Below, in pieces: positions 55,902 through 64,000 of a stretch of DNA of 64,000 nt (positions within the stretch are counted from its first letter, which is position 1; every line of letters starts with the position of its first letter). The stretch lies in assembly GCA_027382625.1 (NCBI GenBank), contig JAJKFJ010021954.1:1-64000 (forward strand). The letters are read 5' to 3'. This DNA is from Tetmemena sp. SeJ-2015 (taxonomy: Eukaryota; Ciliophora; Spirotrichea; Sporadotrichida; Oxytrichidae). The notes under the pieces are model-generated. The model worked only from the letters and a program-made list of their open reading frames with translations, did not search any database and was not told where the DNA came from. A program made the translations under genes and the position numbers.

Positions 55902-57396
55902 ATGTATTCAACTCGCACTCCAGTGAGAAGTGCAACATTGCAGCCAAGTTATCAATAGATTAGAGCACAGAGAGATGACGAGGTCATTTCCATCGACGAC
56001 TAAATAGCCCTCTCAAATGAGAGACAAAAGAGGAATCAGCTGGCACTTGAGCAAGAGCGAATTGAGAAGGAAACTCTCTACAATGAGCAGCTAAGAGAAC
56101 TAGCCAATCAAGAGATGCTCATCATATTAAGATGAAGTATTCTCTATAATGTTTTATCAGCAAGTAGAGAATGAAAATAGAGCACTAGAGATATAGAGAT
56201 AGGGCCCTCAAAATCACACTGCTGTTCTGCTTCATCATCGTCCTTCTCATTTGCTGGTAGGACTCTATCACCTAAAACTCAAAAAGGAGGCAACTCAACA
56301 AGAATAAGAACAGAATTGAAGGAAAAGCCAAAAACTACGATTTGGATAATGACTCCTTGCTAGAGTTTGTTAAGTCCAATCAAAATGCAACTCAAGTGCA
56401 GTAAGAATAAAGTGAAAAAATAAAGAAGCCTCTACCTTCGAAGGAAGAAAGTGCTATTTAGAAAGAATTAGATATTGAAGACTTGCTTCGCAGGACTAAG
56501 CAAGTAAGAATATCAAAATCAGTTGTTCCTTTATATGAGGGCTTGAGATATCAACAGCGCTTTACTTTCAATATGATAAATGAAAGGGTCTTTAACTCAT
56601 TTGTCAGCCTGTACTTATCAAATAACACTCTGCACGAAGATTTTGCAAAGATAAAGCTTGATGAATCTACTTCTAAGAATTCTATTCGAAATAGCTCCAG
56701 GATCCTGGGGAAGAAAGAGCACTGGTTTGTTTAGCAAATGCAGGAGTCCTTGCTTTTGAAATCTTATATATAAATTATTTTGATCTTCAGTTTTGGATTC
56801 TCTCTTTGTGAAACTAGTGCAACTTTAATACTAACTACCTGCCATAAATCCTTAAAAGGTAATTTAAGAATCTTATTTTAGATTTGAATATCCAAAGACC
56901 ACTGCTTCTTTGTTTAGAGAGCGCATCAATAAGAACATATATCATCATATTGAGAAAATGCTCTCGGACTTTGAATTTGAAGTAGAGGTCTGCAAATCTG
57001 ACCTCTCAAGACTTTTCACAAAGTATACTCAGTTGAAAACTTATCAAGAGCTCTATGGAGATGCGGAGGAAAACCTTCTCTTCAATCCACATGATTCTGA
57101 AGATTAATTATTTATAGTGAACTTATTTTTACTTAAATGAGAATTATAGGATAGATTTTGTAGAGAAACTTGTAGAGTAGCTGATAGTTCAAGATAGATA
57201 GCAGAAAATAAAAGTAGAAGGCTCTTTTGACTCCTAAGCGATAGAGAGCTATCATAGAAGAGAGGCCGTCATGCTCAGAGTGGCTGGAGACTAGATAATG
57301 AGGAAAAGATGCTTTGTTAAATTTACCAAAAATGCAAATGAGCTTTTGAAAAAGCTGTCTGAAATTGAGTAAACTGTATCCAATGATTTTAAGTGA
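55902..57396 (+). CDS. Single-TM coiled-coil protein, function unknown
   Basis: ATG 55902, five bases after the preceding stop: MYSTRTPVRSATLQPSYQQI, RDDEVISIDDQIALSNERQK, a charged helix ALEQERIEKETLYNEQLREL, an IES, then a transmembrane stretch ALKITLLFCFIIVLLICWQD. The lumenal or extracellular side carries NSKRRQLNKNKNRIEGKAKN, LLRRTKQVRISKSVVPLYEG, LRYQQRFTFNMINERVFNSF, YPKTTASLFRERINKNIYHH and IEKMLSDFEFEVEVCKSDLS. A final segment, IESYHRREAVMLRVAGDQIM, CFVKFTKNANELLKKLSEIE, ends at TGA 57394-57396. Topology (short helical N-terminus, one TM, large folded C-terminus) fits a type II membrane or nuclear-envelope protein. No family recognised. Confidence 0.6.
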
Positions 57397-57521
57397 AGGT
57401 TAAAACTGTATGCGTGTAATTTATGACCTTAATTCTTTTGTTATAAAGTCCTTAATTAATCTTTTTACTCTTAAAATTAAAATTACTTCCTTAAGCAAAG
57501 TTCTCATAAATAAGTAACTTC

Positions 57522-58893
57522 ATGGAACCCCTTCTTGCATAAACTAGCCAACTTACTAAAGCAGGCCACTAGTTTGATTTGATAGTGGTTGGTCTTGGAA
57601 TATCAGGTCTCTGGCTCTCTTATCTAGCCTCTTCCCAGAACATGAGAGTGTTAGGATTAGAGAAGAATGGCTTTTCATGCTCCCCAACTACAGCATCTCA
57701 TGGCTTCACTAGAAGATTTCATCCATCTTAAGGCGCGGACTTGGACTCCGCCCTTGCTATGTGGGATGAACTTGAAAAGAAATACATAGAGCACAAGTAT
57801 CCAAATCTTTACCACTTATCAAAGCGAGAGGAGGGAGTGGAGAGTCTCAAAGACGAAGGATCGTTTGAACTATTGAAGAACGAGAAAGAATAAATAGTTC
57901 ACTAGAAGGAGCACTTGTATGAACGACTCAAGATGACCTATGTCATGAATGAAATTAGAGGGGACTATTTAAAGTCAATCGCTCAAGTAATCACAAATGA
58001 GGAAATTAGACATCTCTATCCGAGATTCATTCATTCATAATCTTAAATTGAAAATAAATTTAAAGATTGCAATTATCTGATGTCCACCATATTAACATTA
58101 ATCTATTCTATAATAATCCTTATCACCATAAATGCATGATGAACAAAGACAGTGCTGGTCTGCTACACTGCTCGAAGATAACTAATCATCTGAATGAATT
58201 GTCTCTTGTCCAGGGTTGCGATTTCCAGTTCAACAAACATGCAATAGAAATCAAGAAGAACTTTGTAATTACTTCAGATGGCTCCACCTACACTTCAGAC
58301 TGTGTGGCTCTCTGCACAAATAATTTTAAAATTGCATCTCTTCGATTTAAATGGTGAGGGATACTATGAGAAGTTTGGACTAGAGCCATTACTGGTGAAG
58401 AGTGTTATTTTAGAGGGCAGCAGTGCAGGGTTGCCAGAAATGTTTACAGACATGACCAAAGAGTTCTCAGGATTCTACGGGTAGAGAACGGGGGAGCATG
58501 AACTCCTCAACCAATACATATTGAGAGTGCAATTATTTTAAAGTGTTTGCTTACATAATTGGGATGACAGACTACAAGACTGAAGAATAGATTCAGGATT
58601 TTCTAGACCACAGGATTTCAGGGGCATCAATAAAGGAGACTCTCAAGTATATAGACCTCAGAAAGGATAGCAAACTAGTTACTATTTGTGAGCTTGATAA
58701 AAATTAACTATCTAAACCCTTCACGTTTTAAATTTAATTTGATAAGGATGAAGGTTTGTTCCACTTATATAGCCCTCCTTACAGACTGGCCCCTCTATAT
58801 GCTCACTAAATGCTCCAGCTTATTCTTAAAAAATAAATTTCTTCTAAATGTATTCTAAGCTAAAGCCAGAATTAGGAGAAGTAAAGACTGTGA
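57522..58893 (+). CDS. FAD-dependent oxidoreductase (DAO / sarcosine-oxidase-like)
   Basis: ATG 57522: MEPLLAQTSQLTKAGHQ, then DLIVVGLGISGLWLSYLASS with the dinucleotide-binding GxGxxG, MRVLGLEKNGFSC closing the Rossmann beta-alpha-beta with an acidic residue, and TTASHGFTRRFHPSQGADLD, like the monomeric sarcosine oxidase / pipecolate oxidase segment where the flavin binds (consensus S.G.sR..R). ALAMWDELEKKY follows. A later MDS has MNKDSAGLLHCSKITNHLNE, LVQGCDFQFNKHAIEIKKN, SDGSTYTSDCVALCTNNFK; then SSAGLPEMFTDMTKEFSGFY and LYSPPYRLAPLYAHQMLQLI to TGA 58891-58893. At least two IESs interrupt it (near 58050 and 58350). The Cys that binds FAD covalently in MSOX is not assignable. Likely oxidises an N-methyl or cyclic amine substrate; the exact substrate is unknown. 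Confidence 0.78.
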
Positions 58894-59256
58894 GAGTAAT
58901 TTATTTTTCTATTTAAACGGAAGTTATTCCTCATTTACTTACCTCTGGATGACATAATTCAGTGCAATTCAAAGAAATAAGTAAGTTAGTAATAATTTAG
59001 GGATTATAGTAAATAGATTAGTAAATAAAAAGTTTGGAATCATGAATTGGTGTATTACTGACTATAAATTAGTTTAGAATGTTGATTGAGTATAATTAAA
59101 TCTCTCGCTTTAGTTACTTATAGAAAATTTGATAGCTGAGGCTACCTCCTAATAAACAACACTCACGAACATTCTAGTCCCATTCCGTTTTACACTCAAA
59201 CATAAATAAACAGATCTCTTTCATTCATCTTCCCTTCATTTCCTTAAGAAATCAGC
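58894..59256. other. Intergenic gap
   Basis: AT-rich DNA between the oxidoreductase stop and the CCCH protein start; nothing recognisable. Confidence 0.45.
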
Positions 59257-62200
59257 ATGAACTAAAATACAAACGACTAGTCTTCCTTTGCTTAAGACTA
59301 GTACATGATAAGAAAAAACACAAAGGCCCCTAATTAAAAGTGGGAGGACCCCCAAAGCTATTTATATGGCAGTGCCTACTTGAATCCTGAAGCTATCGAT
59401 ATAAATGCCTACAATAAGTTAGGCAGAACTAAGATTCCTGATCTCAATGAGGATTTGTAATCTAAGACTTCAAAGCTAAGAGGAGACTAGAAGCCAACCT
59501 CGAGCAAGTATACTTCAGAAATTCAGCCCCTCCTGTCACTGGAATAGCTGAACCAAATTTATTAAGTATTAATTCATTACAATATATTTACTCTCAAGAC
59601 TGAGTTTTGTCCAACTCCCTTAAAAACATGAGCTTGCAAGGCAAGTAACTTGTTATCTCACCTATTTCAGAAGTATAATAATTCAATAATTCTAATTTCA
59701 ATTTTTAATATATAATCTTAGTCAAGCACGGACAGCTCAGGAAGAAATAATTTCCTTACCTTTGAAAAGATTCACCACCGCTCAAATAAGCCTATCCTCA
59801 TCAAGCATCTGATTTTGCAAGATTTCAAAAGGATTGAATGCCCAAAGAAGAACACTCTGTAAATATAAATGCTTTTCATATGGATTTTAATTTATCACTG
59901 CTCACAATCACAAGAGCTGCTTTTACTTTCACTCAATCAAAGATAAGAGGAGGGACGACGATTTCTATACTCCTGAATTGTGCAAATTCGCAGACACTGA
60001 AAAATGTCCTAAAAGAGACGCTCCTATTTTTCTAAATTTTAGCTTAGAGATAAGTGCAGAAGGGCACACAATCGAGTAGAGAGACTTTATCACAAAGATA
60101 AGTATAAGACTAAGTTCTGCCACTGCTACCCTAACAAGATTCAATAGTGTGAGTATTGCGACTATTGCTCATTCGCGCACTCAGTTGAGGACATTAAAGT
60201 TAGACTTCTACATAATATACTTCCTCAGAATCAGGATTACGATTTCTACATTTTCTTCTTCAAAACTTACAAATGAAACAGTATTTAGCGTAATCACCTG
60301 AAAATTTTAAACCGAGTGGTGTCCATTCAATCATGAGCATAACAAAGCATAATGTGTTTATGCTCACAACTTCCAAGACTTCAGACGTAAGCCCAACCTC
60401 TTCCCTTATCTCACTGAGCTCTGCGAAGATTGGCAGTCAGGCACTTTCATCACAGCTTATGACGAAGGTTGCAAGAGGCTTCATCACTGCCCCTACTCGC
60501 ATGAACTATTAATTTTAAGTCTATATTTATGGTTGGAAAGAGCAGCAGTTTCATCCACTAGTTTACAAGACTCTACCATGTGAAGAACAGAAATGCTTCA
60601 AGGGCTTTGAGTTATATTTAAGCAATAATCTATATCAGATTTTGATATGAGTGCCCTTTTTATCACTCAACCAAGGATAAGAGAAACATAGAAAGAATTC
60701 TTGAAAAACTCAAGCACTAGCAAAAATCCTTAAAAGGCCAATCCTTGAATCCTGAGTATTATCAATTTCATTCTCTCTTACTTTTTTTTCAGTAAACTTC
60801 TACCTCTAGTGAATAAACTAAGGAATCAGAGGAGAGAAGATCATCCTAACTAAATAGGGAATAAAGTAGAGAATAGGTCAGCGAAAGTTAAGTCTCAAAA
60901 GTCTAAGAAAATGTATCTTTTTAAAATTCAAGGAAAGTTCAACTCGTAACAAATCTATCCGACTCACATGGGAACAAGATATACAATGCACGTAACACAT
61001 CTGAAAAAGAATTGAGATCTTATGATTCTCAAATTGAGGAGGAGATTAGGCAACTATTTATACCACAAGAGAGAAACTTAAGATGTGCTTAGTAATTGGA
61101 TATGACTCTCATCTTCTTTGACAACAACTTAATCCGTTATTTTAAAAAGTAATTTTCTTTCTCTATAATTGTAACTTAAATCATTTGAAAGAACTGCAAT
61201 TCCTTCTAGAAGAATATTTCCTTCCATTTTTGTATCTAAAATTATTTGAAGCTGAATCAAGGTAAGATATTTAGCTTCCTTCTTAATTTTTCTCAAGCGA
61301 AATTTCGTAAAGCTCATGCTCCTAGAAACAGCTAAATAATGGCAAGAGATTTGTACTTTTCAATGACCCTCTTTCCCTTGAAAAATTTATTCAGCAGCCA
61401 ATTAGCCACTTCAATTTAACTAAAAATAGTGATACTCATTTTACAAGTGGAAATAACAGAAATAGCATTCGGAACACTCCTTCAAATCAAGATTAGAGCA
61501 AGAGAATATAGGAATTATAGAACTTTAAGCAAACTTAAGCAATTTAAAGAGTTAAATATCACACACACAGTACTTATATTGTTAATTTAAAGAGACTAGC
61601 CAGTTAAAAGTCACTAGTAAAGGATTCCTAGTTCCTTGAATCACCTAAGTGAATTGAATTCAGAGCATGTGGAGAAGCAAGAGTTCGAATTGCCTGAGGA
61701 ATAGTCAAGACATTTCAGATCAGATCAAATGGGATAGCTACAACATTACAAAATACACAAATTCAACGAAGCAGAGGAAATGCATTCATCTATCAAGGCC
61801 AACTAGCTTAATTTGAAAAAGAGTGAATCATAAACTGAAGAAAATAAGGCTACAACTCTAAATCCTTGTGCACAGAGTTTTTACCCACAAACTCATACTC
61901 GAAGTAAATAGGAGAGCGTAAATGTATAGTACAACCACAAAATAATGGAATCTTCACCTGTCTATGCCACTTCTTATGACCAAAAGTATCTTAGAAATGC
62001 TGGACTGATAAATCCACCTCCAGGCTTATCGCATATAAATCCCAGATTTATTTATTTTTTGATTACAGCGATAAAACTTTGACCTTAACTAGCAAGTAAA
62101 CTTTTAAAATGTGAGCCTAGATGACTTAATAAAATGCTAAATGTATGCTAACTAGCAGCTTGGTTTCAAATCATAGCCTACTTTCTCTTTAATTTAAGGC

Positions 62201-63717
62201 TCAACTCCTCATCTAAACCCAGTAATCCAACTTTAACAATAATAGCAACAGTAGCAATCATAATTTGGAGTAAATCAGGCTTAATCAGTTGAGATTAACT
62301 AACTTTAGCAACTATTCTCCTTTCTTTCTTAATTTTATTTTATGAATGCAACTGCAACTTTATAATTAAATGCTAGCAAACAGATATTGCAATTGTAAAT
62401 TGAATAATTTAAATTGCTATTTCTCTATCAATTTAATCCCACAATAACAAGAGATCCAATTGGCTGAGTATGAGCGACTCTTACAGGCTCAACAAACTAT
62501 CTAAAAAATGCCTTCTCAAACTTAAGAATCTTATTCTAAACATAATTATTAAAAATGATTTTTAAAATCATAGGACTACTTGAGAATGAGGAATTTCTAG
62601 GAAGCTAAAAATATGTCTCTTCCCTCTTAATAGCTAAATATGTTTGTCAATCAAAGGACGAGCCTTAATCAAGCCCATTAGATTAGTTCTGGAAAGAGCT
62701 AGCCTCAAGAGACTTTAGAAAATTGTATCATTCTTTTTTAAATACCATTTGAAAATATTGAGGATGCGAGATTTTCAAATCAAGCACAATCTGAATTATC
62801 TCAGAGGAAAAATATCTTTATATTCATCAGTTTCATACAAGAAAAAGTAGTTTGAGTAAATGCTTTCTGCAGCTAAAGATTAAGCATAGTCAATTTTAAT
62901 TTTTTTCTTGCAGATTTTATAAAGATGCCTAGCAGAGGTAAAATTTTACAAGCGAGAAAACTCTTTAACATACTCAGGAATTAATAAAGCAACATTAAAT
63001 GCAGCAGCAACTGCTCGCTCATCAGCAATAACAAGAGTTTATTTATTTATAGTAGCTGAGACTTTACAAACTTCTTTGCTAGCCACAGCAATAAATAAAT
63101 CCAGCACTTTTAAACTATCCCTAGTCTTTTCAATAAGCTGACTGGCTCAAAATTAATTAGGAGCAAGCGAGAAACAACTTTATTATGGCTTGAATTATTT
63201 TATTTTCTCTAATTTTACTTCCAAGACAATCTGTAGTATTATTCATGTCCAAGTTAGCCATTACAGACTTCTTCTAAATAACAGGCTAACCAGAACTAAA
63301 ATGCTAGAGAAAGCTTGTACGAAAGCAATAAGCAGCTCAACTAATCATTTTTTCATTATACATTTTTAAGAATTCACTTTAACTTTGATCTTAGCAACAA
63401 CATAAGAGAAGAATCTCCCTATTTTGGTCAGTCTCTCAATCAGATCAACACTTAAAAACAAAATTAATATGGCAAGAGCACTTAGAATCAATCTTAACGA
63501 AAATTTCAACTAATTGCAAAACTCAGAGGAGAGGAAAGCGGGCGAGAGTGAGGCGGAGAGCAGCTATGGAGGAGAGCCAGAGAGCGGCTGCTCCTTTGAT
63601 ATGAGGAAGTTCGCTTTTGATGTGGAGCGCTCCCTCGGTCTCAATGAAGAACAAATGAATGAGAAGACTTCCAAAAGTAGCCAGCAGTCACCCGCAAGTA
63701 AGTATTTTGATAAATGA
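59257..63717 (+). CDS. Multi-finger CCCH zinc-finger protein with long Gln-rich tail
   Basis: ATG 59257: MNQNTNDQSSFAQDQYMIRK, KWEDPQSYLYGSAYLNPEAI. After an MDS with FKRIECPKK the fingers follow: ELCKFADTEKCPKRDA-CRRAH (C-x7-C-x5-C-x3-H, split by an IES), FCHCYPNKIQQCEYCDYCSF/AH (C-x8-C-x5-C-x3-H), TEWCPFNHEHNKAQCVYAHN with FQDFRRKP, LCEDWQSGTFITAYDEGCK/RLHHCPYSH, and LPCEEQKCFKGFECPFYHS (C-x4-C-x5-C-x3-H, also split by an IES). The arrangement, with 'YAHN.QDFRRKP', resembles Unkempt-type and related protist CCCH proteins that bind mRNA. A Ser/Gln-rich tail with poly-Gln follows, interrupted by many IESs, and the last good segment MRKFAFDVERSLGLNEEQMN ends at TGA 63715-63717. The tail after about 61000 could be a separate gene; several TGAs (for example 63191-63193) occur in candidate frames. 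Confidence 0.72.
60609..60648 (+). other. IES splitting a CCCH finger, pointer GAGT
   Basis: GAGT at 60609-60612 and 60649-60652. Excision of 40 bp gives CEEQKCFKGFECPFYHS, completing the C-x4-C-x5-C-x3-H zinc site. The insert itself contains TGA. Confidence 0.9.
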
Positions 63718-63897
63718 GCTTCTTCTTAAATCCTCAACAAATATAATTTATGTACCATTAAGATAAAGAAATAATCATAACTCGCTTAAACTTTAACTCT
63801 ATTATGTGCATATAAGTTTTCATTTGTAAATTAAATGGAAAAGTAAGATATGAAATTATCCTAAACAGCAGCCTGTGAATAGTTAGCCCATCACTTT

Positions 63898-63995
63898 CAT
63901 TTTAAGGTTTGGCTATTCTTAGTTTCCCTGTCTTGGTACATTTGCAAGCCGCTATTCCTTCTTTTCTGCTCTAAATGCTTGCTTATGTTCTCCAT
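63898..63995 (-). CDS. Possible 5' segment of a minus-strand gene
   Basis: From ATG at 63995 the minus strand reads MENISKHLEQKRRNSGLQM then YQDRETKNSQTLK before TGA at 63898-63900. The composition is coding-like, so this may be a first MDS followed by an IES. Only about 180 bp separate it from the preceding gene, so the continuation is not visible and the call is tentative. Confidence 0.25.
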
Positions 63996-64000
63996 CGTGC

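Overview
The window reads as germline (micronuclear) DNA of a hypotrich ciliate of the Oxytricha/Stylonychia/Tetmemena kind. Two observations support this. First, genes stay open only if TAA and TAG are read as glutamine and TGA is the sole stop; Gln-rich proteins full of TAA/TAG codons end at TGA. Second, genes of known family are broken by short AT-rich inserts of about 6-90 bp that do not begin GT or end AG. Each insert is bounded by a short direct repeat (a pointer, 2-8 bp), and removing the insert plus one repeat restores the reading frame and the conserved protein motif. These are internal eliminated sequences (IESs), removed when the somatic nucleus develops. Pointers such as GAAGGGA, GCTT, GCAA and AGTG contain no TA, which argues against Paramecium-type TA-bounded IESs. 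No telomere repeat is seen inside the window, as expected for germline DNA.

Layout. 0-15.7 kb: three tandem calpain-family (C2) cysteine protease genes on the plus strand (A, B, C), with an antisense two-TM-type membrane protein gene between A and B. A and C keep the catalytic residues; B has lost Cys and His and carries indels. 16-18 kb: a small unrecognised gene and a secreted small protein. 18-19.7 kb: AT-rich DNA without recognisable genes. 19.7-24.5 kb: membrane hybrid histidine kinase with a receiver domain. 24.6-26.9 kb: protein with thioredoxin-fold (PDI-like) stretches. 27-28.8 kb: three small genes, one with an IQ-like motif. 28.8-31.9 kb: BT1-family folate/biopterin-type transporter.

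32-42.5 kb is mostly minus strand: a single-pass membrane/coiled-coil protein, an RRM plus double CCHC zinc-knuckle RNA-binding protein, an unrecognised protein and a TPR/Q-rich coiled-coil protein. 42.6-47.2 kb: an S/Q-rich protein, antisense kinase-like fragments in non-collinear order (a possible scrambled gene), and a Q/N-rich protein with two RanBP2-type zinc fingers. 47.7-49.5 kb, minus strand: STI1/HOP co-chaperone, the best recognised gene here. 49.6-50.9 kb: an unrecognised minus-strand gene. 51.2-57.4 kb: four plus-strand genes of unknown function. 57.5-58.9 kb: FAD-dependent oxidoreductase. 59.3-63.7 kb: multi-finger CCCH zinc-finger protein with a long Gln-rich tail. The right edge may hold the start of a minus-strand gene.

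The genes are not an operon and do not form one pathway. In hypotrichs each such locus usually becomes its own one-gene somatic nanochromosome. What unifies the window is programmed DNA elimination: almost every gene must be assembled from macronuclear-destined segments (MDSs). The three calpain paralogs give a comparative record of IES conservation, pointer drift and gain or loss. Gene coordinates below are germline spans including IESs; termini are uncertain where a start or stop may lie beyond an unresolved IES.
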